From assembly GCF_000380165.1 (NCBI RefSeq), contig NZ_KB904680.1, positions 1-64,000 on the forward strand: DNA of 64,000 bases, written 5' to 3'. The notes beneath the pieces were generated by a model, which saw only the letters and a list, made by a program, of their open reading frames with translations, searched no databases and was not told the origin of the DNA. Shown one piece after another: positions 36,601-46,088 of this stretch (position 1 is its first letter; each line of letters starts with the position of its first letter). This DNA comes from Wenjunlia vitaminophila DSM 41686 (lineage in GTDB: Bacteria; Actinomycetota; Actinomycetes; Streptomycetales; Streptomycetaceae). A program made the position numbers and the translations under genes.

Positions 36601-37644
36601 TCACGCCTGCTGGCCCAGCTCCGCCGCGGTCACCGGGGCGCTGAACGGCAGGCCGCCGCACCACCGTTGCAGCTCGTCCAGCGCGAAATCCGCCAGGCGG
36701 TGCAGCTCGTTGCCCATCGACCCGGCGACGTGCGGGGTGAGCAGCACGTTGGGGAGGTCGTACAGGGGGGAGTCGGGCGGCAGCACCTCCGGCTCGGTGA
36801 CGTCCAGGACGGCCCGCAGCCGCCCGCTGACCAGCTCGCGGGTCAGCGCGTCGTGGTCCACCAGGGAGCCGCGCGCGGTGTTGACCAACAGCGCGCCGTC
36901 ACGCATCAGCGCCAGTCGGGGGCCGTCGAGCAGGTGCCGGGTCTCCGGCAGCGCCGGGGCGTGCACGCTCACCACGTCACTGCGTGCGCACAGCTCGTCG
37001 AGGCCGACGGGCTCCGCGCCCAGGGCCTGGGCGTCGGCGTCCGCCAGGAAGGGGTCGGCGAGCAGCACCTGGAAGTCGTGCGGCCGGAGCAGCTCAAGCA
37101 CCCGGCGCCCCACCCGGGACGCCCCGATGACGCCCACGGTGCGCCGGTAGTTGCCGTACCCGGCCAGCTCGGCGTGCCAGTCCGCGGGGCCGCGCAGCCT
37201 TCGGTAGCGCTCCCTGGCGTCCAGGACGCCCTTGTTGGCCAGGAGGATCACCGCCAGGGTGTACTCGGCGACCGGCAGGGCGTTGATCTGGACGGCCGAG
37301 GAGACCTCGATCCCCCGTCGCCAGCACTCGGCGCCGACGATGCCCTTCACCGAGCCCGCGGTGTGCACCACGGCGCGCAGCCGTGGCGCGGCGGCCAGTG
37401 CCCGGTCGTCGATCAGTGGGCAGCCCCACCCGGTGACCAGCACGTCGACCCGCTCCAGCGCGGCCCGCGCGGTGGGCGTGGTGAGGTCGTCGAGCGGGGC
37501 CGGGTGGACCAGCTCGACGAGGCCCGCGAGGCGTTCCATGGCGTTCGGGGTGAACAGACCGGCGGCCACCTCGGGGCTCATGGCCAACGCGGCCGGTGGA
37601 CGACCTGAGCGGGAACCCTCACCACTGCCGGGTGTCTCGGCCAC
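36601..37644 (-). CDS. D-isomer-specific 2-hydroxyacid dehydrogenase family protein
   Basis: NAD-dependent dehydrogenase. Nucleotide motif VGVIGASRVGRRVLELLRP; the catalytic Arg is in VNTARGSLVD, Glu in the DVTEPEVLPPDSPL block, and His in LTPHVAG. 347 residues from the GTG with GGGAGGG upstream. The glycine motif is GxSxxGR rather than GxGxxG, seen in some actinomycete paralogues. The substrate cannot be told. It is divergent from the next gene with 186 bases between. Confidence 0.85.
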   Translation of the reverse strand: MAETPGSGEGSRSGRPPAALAMSPEVAAGLFTPNAMERLAGLVELVHPAPLDDLTTPTARAALERVDVLVTGWGCPLIDDRALAAAPRLRAVVHTAGSVKGIVGAECWRRGIEVSSAVQINALPVAEYTLAVILLANKGVLDARERYRRLRGPADWHAELAGYGNYRRTVGVIGASRVGRRVLELLRPHDFQVLLADPFLADADAQALGAEPVGLDELCARSDVVSVHAPALPETRHLLDGPRLALMRDGALLVNTARGSLVDHDALTRELVSGRLRAVLDVTEPEVLPPDSPLYDLPNVLLTPHVAGSMGNELHRLADFALDELQRWCGGLPFSAPVTAAELGQQA

Positions 37645-37830
37645 GCGCCCTCCCTTCGACGAGGCCCACGACGGGCCGTGGAGCCAGCGGAGAGGATAGT
37701 TGACGAGGTTGGCTTCCTCCCCCCGTCCGGCAGCACCCCGCGCGAGGCGCCACCCCGGTGCCCCCGAGGTGATCTCCCTCACGGGGAGATCCGCTCCGGC
37801 CCCGCCCCACCCGTTGATAGCTTGATCGGC

Positions 37831-38514
37831 ATGGAGCAACGCCGCGTGCTGGAAGCGTTCCGTCTCGAGGCCGGGGAGCTCTCCCGGGCGGTTGCGGGGC
37901 TGTCCGAGGCCGAGTGGGATCGTCCGACGCGGTGTGAGCCCTGGTCGGTTCGCGACCTGGTGGGGCACGTCCGCGTGGGGATCGCGTGGTTGCCGCGGAT
38001 GCTGGACGGTCCCGCTCCGGACAGGGCCGAGGTCGGTGCGGCGGAGTACTACCGGCCCGACGACCGGTTCAGCCCGCGGACCAACGCTGCCCGCATCGGC
38101 CTGGCCCAGGACCACGCGGCCGGACACGCCAGCGGTGCCGCCCTCGCCGAGGACTTCGCCGCGACGTGGCAGCAGGTGGATCAGATGTGCCGGGCCGAGG
38201 CTGAGGACCGTGTGGTGCGCACGCGTCACGGCGACGCGATGCTGCTCTCGGAGTTCCTGCTCACCAGAGTGGTGGAGGCCGCGGTTCACGGCCTGGACCT
38301 GGCGGACGCACTGGGACGCGAACCGTGGCTGACCACGGAGGCCGGTGCGGCGGTGCTGGAACTGCTGCTCGGACCGGGTCGGTTGGACGGGGCGCGGGAA
38401 CTGGGCTGGGACGTACCGACCCTCCTGGCCAAGGTCACCGGTCGCGCGGCACTCGACGCGACGGAGACCGCCCAGGTCGAGCAGCTCGGCATGCGATGGA
38501 TCACGTTGGGCTGA
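37831..38514 (+). CDS. Mycothiol-dependent maleylpyruvate-isomerase/DinB-type metal-binding protein
   Basis: 227 residues of the MDMPI/TIGR03083 four-helix-bundle group. The N-terminal helix carries LSEAEWDRPTRCEPWSVRDLVGHV, where the conserved W-RDLV-H region supplies a metal His; two further histidines (VVEAAVHGLDLAD) complete the usual site. Members use mycothiol and divalent metal in isomerase or transferase reactions. The function here is not known. TAGCTT ends about 9 bases before the ATG, so a short-leader transcript is likely. Confidence 0.78.
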   Translation: MEQRRVLEAFRLEAGELSRAVAGLSEAEWDRPTRCEPWSVRDLVGHVRVGIAWLPRMLDGPAPDRAEVGAAEYYRPDDRFSPRTNAARIGLAQDHAAGHASGAALAEDFAATWQQVDQMCRAEAEDRVVRTRHGDAMLLSEFLLTRVVEAAVHGLDLADALGREPWLTTEAGAAVLELLLGPGRLDGARELGWDVPTLLAKVTGRAALDATETAQVEQLGMRWITLG

Positions 38515-38579
38515 CCACCGCGCGGGCCCCGGCACCGACCGCCTGCCGCGCGGAACCCGGGCCGCCACGCCCCAGGTGA

Positions 38580-39269
38580 TCACGCGGGGTGACGGTCAGC
38601 CCCGACGGACCGTGCGATGCGGAAGCCCACGTCGTCCACCTGGAAGGTCGGATGGCTACGGCGGCGCACGGAGGCCCGACAGCTCCAGTGCTCGTCGAAC
38701 CAGCCACCGCCGCGCAGCACCCGGTAGGTGCCGTAGACCTCGGCGTCGTAGACGTCCCAGCACCACTCCCACACGTTACCGAGCATGTCGTACAGGCCCC
38801 ACGGGTTGGGCCGCTTGCCGCCCACGTCGTGGACTCGTTCGTGCGAGTTGCCGCGGTACCAGGCGATCTCGTCGAGCGGCCCGTAACGCGGTCCGCTCAT
38901 CCCGGCCCGGCAGGCGTGTTCCCACTCGGCCTCGGTCGGCAGCCGGTACCCGTCGGCAGAGGTGTCCCACTCGATGCCCACGCCCCCGGCGTCGAAGTGG
39001 TAGGCGGGTACGAATCCGTCGCGCCGCGACAGGGCGTTGCAGAACCGGACCGCGTCCCACCAGGAAACCCCCTCGACGGGCGACTCGTCCCCCTCGGAGG
39101 TTCCCGGCCACTCCCCGGTGACCTGTGCGTACAGCGCCTGGGTGACCTGGTACGCCGCCAGTTGGTAGGGCGCGAGCTCAACCGACCAACGGCGTTCTGT
39201 CCGCCGGTCCGAAAGGGTCACCTGGCCCGGTGGGACGGCAATCATCGTGATTCCTGCGCCAGCGTCCAT
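38580..39269 (-). CDS. SUMF1/formylglycine-generating-enzyme-fold protein
   Basis: 229 residues of the SUMF1 (FGE-sulfatase) fold: PVEGVSWWDAVRFCNALSRRDG, YRLPTEAEWEHACRAG, DMLGNVWEWCWD and VLRGGGWFD. True FGE has two active-site cysteines four to five residues apart near the C terminus; here only one is seen (WSCRASVRRRSHP), so copper-dependent formylglycine formation is unlikely. No sulfatase gene is near. A role in binding or as a different oxidase remains open. The ATG has only a weak ribosome site. Confidence 0.82.
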   Translation of the reverse strand: MDAGAGITMIAVPPGQVTLSDRRTERRWSVELAPYQLAAYQVTQALYAQVTGEWPGTSEGDESPVEGVSWWDAVRFCNALSRRDGFVPAYHFDAGGVGIEWDTSADGYRLPTEAEWEHACRAGMSGPRYGPLDEIAWYRGNSHERVHDVGGKRPNPWGLYDMLGNVWEWCWDVYDAEVYGTYRVLRGGGWFDEHWSCRASVRRRSHPTFQVDDVGFRIARSVGADRHPA

Positions 39270-39416
39270 GAGCAGGTGATCCTAGGGCCTGGCCTGGTCG
39301 CACCGGGACGCGCCAGCGGAGCCCGGCCGCGTTCGACGCGGCCCGCTGGTCGCCGGCGTCCCGAACGGACCTCGGGAACGCGGACGGACCTCGGGAACGC
39401 GGACGGGGGTCGGACC

Positions 39417-40322
39417 TCACTTCCGTGGTGGGAGCGCGAAGAGGCGGGCGGCGTTGTGGTGGCAGACGCCGCGGAGCCAGTCGTCGCCGAGGTCGAGGTC
39501 GGCGAGTCCCCGCAGGGCGTGGGCGTAGCCGTGCGGGATGTTGGGGAAGTCGCTGCCGAACAGGATGCGGTCCCCCAGGTCCGTCAGACGGGGACGCTCC
39601 GCGGTGGGGAACGGCGCCAGCTCCCTGCTGTGGTCGGTGAAGGCCATGGTGGTGTCCAGGTGCACGCGTGCGAAGCGGCAGGCCAGGTCGAAGAAGTCGC
39701 GGTACTCGGGCATGCCCAGGTGGGCGATGACCAGGCGCAGGCGTGGGTGCCGGTGGAGCAGGCGGGCGACGGGCTCGGGGCCGGTGTGCTTGCCCGGCAC
39801 CGGGCCGGAACCGCAGTGGGTGACGACGGGGGTCCCCGTCTCGGCGAGCAGCCCCCAGACCGGGTCGAGCCGGGCGTCGTTGGGGTCGTAGCCGCCGACC
39901 TGGACGTGGCACTTGAACACCCGGGCGCCCGCCTCCACCGCCTCCCGCACGTAGTCCGCCGCCCCGTCCTCCGGGAAGAACGTCGCGGTGTGCAGGCAGT
40001 CGGGCGTGCGTGCGGCGAAGTCCGCCGCCCAGGTGTTCAACCACCGGGCCATGCCCGGTTTGTGCGGGTAGACCAGCGAGGTGAAGGCACGGACTCCGAA
40101 CACCCGCAGGGTGGCGAGTCCCCGGTCCTGCTCCGGGCGGTAGACCAGGGGCCAGCTCCGGCCGACCAGCGGTCCTCCCGCCGCGAAGTACGCCCGCACC
40201 TTGGCCATCACCCGGTCCGGCATGAAGTGCGTGTGCACGTCCACCAGCCCCGGCAGCCCCAGGTCGGTCCAGAACCGGGTCACCACGTCGGCCTCCGCTC
40301 CGGCCGGCAGGTCCTCCTCCAC
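39417..40322 (-). CDS. Amidohydrolase family 2 (ACMSD-like) TIM-barrel hydrolase
   Basis: Metal-dependent amidohydrolase or decarboxylase. Metal ligands are visible in LVDVHTHFMP, PVVTHCGSGP, LVIAHLGMPEY and LFGSDFPNIPHG, the order typical of the amidohydrolase_2 family. 301 residues from the GTG at 40322, which has GGGAGGG upstream; the ORF extends further but without a start signal. Its substrate is unknown. It is about 150 bases downstream of proline dehydrogenase, possibly a separate unit. Confidence 0.84.
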   Translation of the reverse strand: MEEDLPAGAEADVVTRFWTDLGLPGLVDVHTHFMPDRVMAKVRAYFAAGGPLVGRSWPLVYRPEQDRGLATLRVFGVRAFTSLVYPHKPGMARWLNTWAADFAARTPDCLHTATFFPEDGAADYVREAVEAGARVFKCHVQVGGYDPNDARLDPVWGLLAETGTPVVTHCGSGPVPGKHTGPEPVARLLHRHPRLRLVIAHLGMPEYRDFFDLACRFARVHLDTTMAFTDHSRELAPFPTAERPRLTDLGDRILFGSDFPNIPHGYAHALRGLADLDLGDDWLRGVCHHNAARLFALPPRK

Positions 40323-40473
40323 GTGCCCTCCCTGACGTCCACGGGTCCACCGCTGGCCAGCACCAGCGGCTCGCGCTGCTGGCTCTCCGAACCCGGGCAG
40401 CGGTCGCACACGGGTACGGGTCAGTGCCCCAGCGTATCCACGGGTGGCGCGGGGAGGGTCGAGCCCGGGTCGG

Positions 40474-41424
<951 letters not shown>

Positions 41425-41483
41425 CGGGGCCTCCGGTGGACGGGACCAGAAGGGTGTTCCTCGACCGTAGGCTGCGGGCGGAA

Positions 41484-41499
41484 TGTCCCTCCATGGACA
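41484..41499. promoter_or_regulatory. Inverted repeat, candidate operator of the proline regulator
   Basis: TGTCC and GGACA separated by 6 bases (CTCCAT) in the middle of the 139-base region between putA and the divergent PucR regulator gene. The placement suits a regulator site serving both genes. Short, so it may be chance. Confidence 0.35.
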
Positions 41500-41563
41500 A
41501 GCGTCACGTCCTTCAGGCAGCCGACTTGTGCGACTGTATGAACGACGAGACGGGGTGAACGAC

Positions 41564-42832
41564 GTGCACGGCGACTACCAGGACCTGGTGGAAGAGGCGG
41601 CGGGGCTGCTGGGGGCTCCGGCGACGCTCGAGGACCGCGACTTCACCCTGTTGGCCTTCTGCGCCCATGAGGGTGAGCCGGACCCGGTGCGGGCCCGGTC
41701 GATCCTCAGCCGGCGGTCCACCGCCGGGGTGCGGAGCTGGTTCGAACAGTTCGGCATCGGCCGCGCGACGGGGCCGGTGCGCATCCCGCCGTGGCCGGAG
41801 ACCGGCGTGCTGGGACGGCTCTGCCTCCCGGCGCGGCACGACGGGGTGACCTACGGGTACCTGTGGTTGCTCGACCACGACCCTCAGGGCCCCGGCTGGA
41901 ACGAGGGCGTGCTGCGGGCCGGGATGGCGATCGCGGCCCGGGCCGGGGCGCTGATGGCCGGGGAGGCCCACACCGGTTCGGTGCTCGGCACCGAGCTGGG
42001 GCGGCTGCTCACCGGGGCGGCGGCGGAGCGGGTGGCCGCCGCCGCGGTGCTCGCCGCCGAGCTGCGACTGCCCGAGGGCGCCCCGTACGCGGTGGTCTCG
42101 GTCCGCGCCGCCGCCTCGTGGGACGGGCCGCCGCACGGGGTGCGCGCGCTGCCCGGCCGTCCGGTGGTGTGGAACCCCCCGGCGGCGCCGGCGGCCCCGG
42201 CCGCGGAGGAGCCCGAAGAGGGCGGCCCCCCGACGGCCGCGGCCCAGGACGGAGCCCGCGCGGACCTGGCGCCGGCAGAGTGGACCGAAACGGTTCTTCT
42301 GGTGCCGTCGCGGCTCGCCGGGGACGCCCGCCAGGCGGTCGGCACCGCCGGGCGCCTGGTGGAGCTCCTCGGGCGTGGGGACGGAGGGGGACACCCGCCG
42401 GTCGCCGGGGTCAGCGACGTGTGGCACCACCTGCCCCACGCCCGGGTCGCCCTGCGGCAGGCCAGGACCGCCGCTGCCTGCGCCGCGGGCGACCCGGCAC
42501 GGGCACCCGTGGCGACCTGGGACGCCCTCGGCCCCTACCGCCCGCTCTCCGAGCTGTCACCCGAGGCGGCCCTGGACCCGGCCGTGGCCCCGCTGCTGTC
42601 TCCCGCGCACACGGTGCTGGCCCGCACCGTGGAGGTCTACCTGGACCACGCGGGCCACGCGCAACAGTCAGCCGAGGCCCTGAGCATCCACCGCCAGACC
42701 CTCTACTACCGGCTCTCCCGGGTCGAACAGCTCACCGGCCTCGACCTGGACCGCGGTGAGGACCGCCTGCTGCTGCACCTCACGCTGAAGGCCCGGCGGC
42801 TCCACCGCCTCCATGATCCGCAACTTCGCTGA
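41564..42832 (+). CDS. PucR-family transcriptional regulator of proline dehydrogenase
   Basis: Regulator with an N-terminal ligand-sensing region, a GGDEF-like middle domain, and a C-terminal helix-turn-helix (SAEALSIHRQTLYYRLSRVEQLTG). The Pro/Glu/Ala-rich loop around residues 200-240 is an insertion in the middle domain. I use GTG 41564 (VHGDYQDLVEEAAGLLGAPATLEDRDF), which matches the family start; GTG 41555 is possible. Divergent orientation from putA indicates that it controls proline catabolism. 422 residues. Confidence 0.87.
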   Translation: MHGDYQDLVEEAAGLLGAPATLEDRDFTLLAFCAHEGEPDPVRARSILSRRSTAGVRSWFEQFGIGRATGPVRIPPWPETGVLGRLCLPARHDGVTYGYLWLLDHDPQGPGWNEGVLRAGMAIAARAGALMAGEAHTGSVLGTELGRLLTGAAAERVAAAAVLAAELRLPEGAPYAVVSVRAAASWDGPPHGVRALPGRPVVWNPPAAPAAPAAEEPEEGGPPTAAAQDGARADLAPAEWTETVLLVPSRLAGDARQAVGTAGRLVELLGRGDGGGHPPVAGVSDVWHHLPHARVALRQARTAAACAAGDPARAPVATWDALGPYRPLSELSPEAALDPAVAPLLSPAHTVLARTVEVYLDHAGHAQQSAEALSIHRQTLYYRLSRVEQLTGLDLDRGEDRLLLHLTLKARRLHRLHDPQLR

Positions 42833-42844
42833 CGATGAGAGCGT

Positions 42845-42859
42845 TCCACTGACAGTGGA
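42845..42859. repeat. Perfect 7-1-7 palindrome after the PucR regulator gene
   Basis: TCCACTG A CAGTGGA, 12 bases after the regulator's stop codon and between two convergent genes. It could be a short terminator stem or a protein site. The surrounding 115 bases hold no gene. Confidence 0.45.
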
Positions 42860-42947
42860 TTGGAGGATCCGCGATCCCGTTGACCATGGCCACGTTCCGC
42901 AGCGGGCATGGTCAGAAGCGGCGGCCGTCAGACCTCCCAGTGGCCGG

Positions 42948-43340
42948 TCAGCACTCGAGGTACACGCCGGATGACGCCTTGACCCGGGACCCACCCGAAT
43001 TGGGATAGCCCACTGTCCAGGTTCTGAACGCACCGCGTGTCGGGCACGCCACGGTCACAGCGATATTGCCGCCCGTGTTGCGGGGGTCCGTGCAGTAGCC
43101 CTTCAGTGACACCCACCCCGACAGGGTCTGCCCCTGGAGTTCGACACAGATCTTCCTGAACCTGCCGGCGTACTCCATCATCGCCCAGACCTCGCCCCGC
43201 GACACGTAGGGGCTGCGGACCGCCAGGGAAGCCGTGACGGAAACATCGCCGCCCGGCTGGGCAACCGCGTGAGATGTCGAAGTCAGGGCCAACACGGATG
43301 ACATGCCAGCCAGAATTCCGATCAATTCTTTTCTGCGCAC
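42948..43340 (-). CDS. Small secreted cysteine-containing protein, unknown
   Basis: 130 residues with a signal peptide (RRKELIGILAGMSSVLALTSTSHAVA) and a mature part of about 100 residues with four cysteines in CVELQGQTLSGW, KGYCTDP, VACPTRG and the C-terminal VYLEC, likely two disulfides. GTG start with GAGG about 8 bases upstream. I do not recognise a family. Its GC content is lower than its neighbours, which may point to acquisition. Confidence 0.65.
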   Translation of the reverse strand: MRRKELIGILAGMSSVLALTSTSHAVAQPGGDVSVTASLAVRSPYVSRGEVWAMMEYAGRFRKICVELQGQTLSGWVSLKGYCTDPRNTGGNIAVTVACPTRGAFRTWTVGYPNSGGSRVKASSGVYLEC

Positions 43341-43648
43341 TACTACCTCAATCTCGCACCTGATCGAGAATGGTCCTCCGCGCTTGCCGAGAATTCTTCT
43401 GAGCGACGATCGTCATGTCAACGAGAACACACCGGCCCGGACCCGGCATGCGGCGGTCGCGTGATCCCCACACCGCCCCGCGGGGCCCACCGGTCCGTGC
43501 GCGCGTGCGGCGGCCCCCCGATTGGGGCAGCCGTCCCCGGGTACCCACTGGGGCGTCCCCGGTCTGTCCGGGAGCCGGCCACCACCGGCACGCACACCCG
43601 ACAGCCGTGGGCCGGCCGCGGCCCCGGCGACGCAGAAGTGGAGAAACC
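43341..43648. promoter_or_regulatory. 308-base divergent intergenic region
   Basis: Separates the small secreted protein (minus) from the SDR gene (plus). The left 80 bases are AT-richer and probably hold the promoter of the secreted-protein gene; the rest is GC-rich with no recognisable gene or operator. GTGGAG 7 bases before the SDR ATG is its ribosome site. Confidence 0.3.
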
Positions 43649-44419
43649 ATGCCACGGCTCGCAGAGAAGGTCGCACTCGTCACCGGAGGGGCGCACGGGA
43701 TCGGCGCGGCCACCAGCAGGGCGCTCGCCCGCGAGGGCGCAGCCGTCGCGGTCACCGACCTCCTGCCCGACGAGGGGGAGCGGATCGTCGAGGAGATACG
43801 CGGCTCCGGGGGGAAGGCCCGCTTCTGGGCCATGGACGTGACCGACGAGGGGGCGGTGCGGAAGGTCATCGGCGAGGTGGTCGAGGCCTTCGGCAAGCTG
43901 GACGTGCTCGTCAACAACGCCGGCATCTCCGGGGTGGACAAGCCCACGGACGAAATCACCGTCGAGGAGTGGGACCACGTCATCGATATCAACGTCCGGG
44001 GCGTGTTCCTCTGCACCAAGCACGCCATCCCCCACCTGCGGCGTGCGGGGGGAGGTTCCATCGTCAACCTCTCCTCGATCTACGGCATCATCGGCGCCGA
44101 GGACCTCCCGCCCTACCACGCCTCCAAGGGTGCGGTGCGGCTGATGTCCAAGACCGACGCGCTGCTCTACGCCAAGGACCAGATCCGGGTCAACTCGGTC
44201 CATCCCGGGTTCATCTGGACGCCTCTGGTCGAGGAGATGGCCAGGAACTCGTCCGAGGGGGTGGAGGGCTTCCACCGGGTGCTCGACGGCCTGCACCCCC
44301 TCGGGCACGTCGGGGAGCCCGAGGACATCGCCGCCGGGATCGTCTACCTCGCCTCCGACGAGGCGAAGTTCGTCACCGGAAGTGAACTGGTGATCGACGG
44401 TGGCTACACCGCGCGGTAG
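43649..44419 (+). CDS. Short-chain dehydrogenase/reductase (glucose-1-dehydrogenase-like)
   Basis: Classical SDR of 256 residues. Cofactor motif TGGAHGIGAATSRAL with an acidic residue at the end of strand 2 (VTDLLP), suggesting NAD; NNAGISG; catalytic Ser in NLSSIYG and YHASKGAVRLM. C-terminal VTGSELVIDGGYTAR is the usual end. Substrate unknown. Single gene, followed by three 8-base tandem repeats. Confidence 0.9.
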   Translation: MPRLAEKVALVTGGAHGIGAATSRALAREGAAVAVTDLLPDEGERIVEEIRGSGGKARFWAMDVTDEGAVRKVIGEVVEAFGKLDVLVNNAGISGVDKPTDEITVEEWDHVIDINVRGVFLCTKHAIPHLRRAGGGSIVNLSSIYGIIGAEDLPPYHASKGAVRLMSKTDALLYAKDQIRVNSVHPGFIWTPLVEEMARNSSEGVEGFHRVLDGLHPLGHVGEPEDIAAGIVYLASDEAKFVTGSELVIDGGYTAR

Positions 44420-44478
44420 CCGGTGACCAGGAGGAGCCACGGCCCCGCGCGGACAGGCACCCACCCGGCTCGCGGACC

Positions 44479-44502
44479 GGCGGACGGGCGGACGGGCGGA
44501 CG
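44479..44502. repeat. Three tandem copies of GGCGGACG
   Basis: Perfect 8-base repeats at 44479, 44487 and 44495 in the 95-base gap between the SDR gene and the convergent gene at 44515. Likely slippage product in intergenic sequence. Confidence 0.8.
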
Positions 44503-44514
44503 GGGCGGCGGGGA

Positions 44515-45522
44515 TCACTGCATGACGCTCAGCGGGGTGTGGTCCACCGACGTGACGCAGACGTGGACCTGGAGGTTGTAGCCGCGCCCCATGGATATCT
44601 CCGTGGGCTCGTGCAGCGGTGGGTGGACCGGCCGGTGCGCGGCCTCGGCGGCGCTGTCCTCCACCGGGCACCAGTCCCCTTCCCCGTCCCACTCGCTGCT
44701 CGCCGCGGTCAGCAGCGGGCGGACCGGCCCGCCGCAGTCCGGACACTCCATGGGCCAGGGATCGCAGAAGCTCCACGGGCCCCAGCCGCCGAGCTTCCAG
44801 CCGCAGGCGACCGACAGCGCGAGCTGGTAGCTGAGCCCGCTGGACTCCTCCCAGGCGTGGACGCGCTGGACGAGGGGGCGTGGCAGCTCGTGCGGGGCGG
44901 GGTACTCGGTGACCTTCTCGGGGTGCAGGACGCACGGCGAGGGAAGGTGACCGCCGGCCTCGATGACGTCCGGCTCCGGTGCCCGCGGCAGCGGCCGGCC
45001 GACCTCCGCGGCGACGCGCCACCGCAGGTGGGCCTCGGGCACGCCGTCGCCGTGCATGAACGGACACCACAGGACCTGGAGCACGTCGGTCCCCCGCGGG
45101 CCCGGCCACCCGGGGGCACCGGGCGGGAGGTCCCGGGCGAACAGTTGCAGGGCCCCGAGCAGGGGAACCGGACCGTCCTGGGCGATCCGGCGACCGGTGT
45201 GGCCGACCCGATCGACGGCCTCCCGCTCCTGCGGCGTGAGGGACAGGCGCCAGTCCCGCGCCCTGGCCCACCCGGCGCTCAACGCGCTCCGCCGGGCCCT
45301 GACCTCCCTCGGCGAGAAACCGACGTGCCAGGGCCCGGCGTGCTCGGCGCACCTGGGCCACGGCTCGTCCTCCGGCCACAGCAGGGGCCCGCCGATCGAA
45401 CTGTCGTGCGCGGTGGGCGTGCCGGGCCGCGGGTGCAGCCGCACCGCGGTGCGGGCCAACGGGGCGAGCTCCGGAAAGACCGCGGCGATGTCCACCGGCC
45501 GAGGAGGTGTCGTACGAGACAT
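44515..45522 (-). CDS. DUF1963-like (YwqG-type) hypothetical protein
   Basis: 335 residues, soluble. The opening ARTAVRLHPRPGTPTAHDSSIGGPLLWPEDEPWPRC and the internal LLGALQLFARDLPP ... DVLQVLWCPF resemble DUF1963 proteins, which bind in a beta-sandwich fold of unknown role. A C-terminal CPDCGGPVRPL motif may bind zinc. ATG 45522 is chosen; the frame is open for about 75 codons upstream, through a tandem repeat and without a ribosome site. The family assignment is tentative. Confidence 0.6.
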   Translation of the reverse strand: MSRTTPPRPVDIAAVFPELAPLARTAVRLHPRPGTPTAHDSSIGGPLLWPEDEPWPRCAEHAGPWHVGFSPREVRARRSALSAGWARARDWRLSLTPQEREAVDRVGHTGRRIAQDGPVPLLGALQLFARDLPPGAPGWPGPRGTDVLQVLWCPFMHGDGVPEAHLRWRVAAEVGRPLPRAPEPDVIEAGGHLPSPCVLHPEKVTEYPAPHELPRPLVQRVHAWEESSGLSYQLALSVACGWKLGGWGPWSFCDPWPMECPDCGGPVRPLLTAASSEWDGEGDWCPVEDSAAEAAHRPVHPPLHEPTEISMGRGYNLQVHVCVTSVDHTPLSVMQ

Positions 45523-45578
45523 GGGGCCAGCGTAGGGAAACCCACTGACAGCGCGGCGTTCCCCGGCGGGACGGCGCC

Positions 45579-45626
45579 CCTTTCCCCAGGTGCTCCTTTC
45601 CCCAGGTGCTCCTTTCCCCAGGTGCT
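45579..45626. repeat. Three perfect 16-base tandem repeats upstream of the DUF1963-like gene
   Basis: CCTTTCCCCAGGTGCT is repeated at 45579, 45595 and 45611 and a fourth, diverged copy starts at 45627 (CCTTCCCC). The array is 57-104 bases upstream of ATG 45522. Copy number could vary between strains and shift promoter spacing. Confidence 0.85.
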
Positions 45627-46088
45627 CCTTCCCCGGGGCGCCGCGTCGGATCTGCGGATCGGGCAGTCCGGCGAAGTGCGGGTGGGGTTTCGGCCGCCGT
45701 TTACCTGTCGAAGAAAAACAGATCAGCGGATTATTCGACAATAACATCCGTCTCTTTACTCAAGGACAAGAGGTGCTCTGTCGGCGAGTGCCTGAAAGAC
45801 CGCAATCCGGCACCTTGACAGCTCCTCACCGCTCACAGACCATGAGTAACGCAACCAGCGGGAAAATTCTCCCGCGTTTCGGCTCATCACCGCGACCGCG
45901 CGCCTTATCCGTCCGAGTGACCGCGAAGAGCACGACACCGCGGAACCGGCAGCGTGAATACGCGTCATCAAGCGGCGCCATTGACGTACCACGTGCACGC
46001 GAGAAATGCCCGCGAGCAGGAGTGCCGCGGGGACACGCACCGCTCGACCAGCCAAGCCCCTGAGACGCCTCCCGAGAGGAATGTCGCC
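45627..46088. promoter_or_regulatory. Intergenic region with low-GC island and hairpins
   Basis: No convincing gene in 460 bases. Bases 45700-45880 are AT-rich for this genome. TTATT and AATAA form a 5-4-5 inverted repeat at 45731-45744; GCGGGA and TCCCGC pair around AAATTC at 45858-45875. TTGACA at 45815-45820 is a good -35 but lacks a clear -10 at the right distance. GAGAGGAA before 46089 is the ribosome site of the next gene. Confidence 0.4.

Noticed and set aside
42845-42859. Palindrome as a major regulatory site
   Set aside because: It lies between convergent genes, so a short terminator or chance is more likely than an operator.
43418-45379. 653-codon minus-strand frame over the SDR gene
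   Set aside because: Shadow frame across two unrelated genes; the SDR motifs are on the plus strand.
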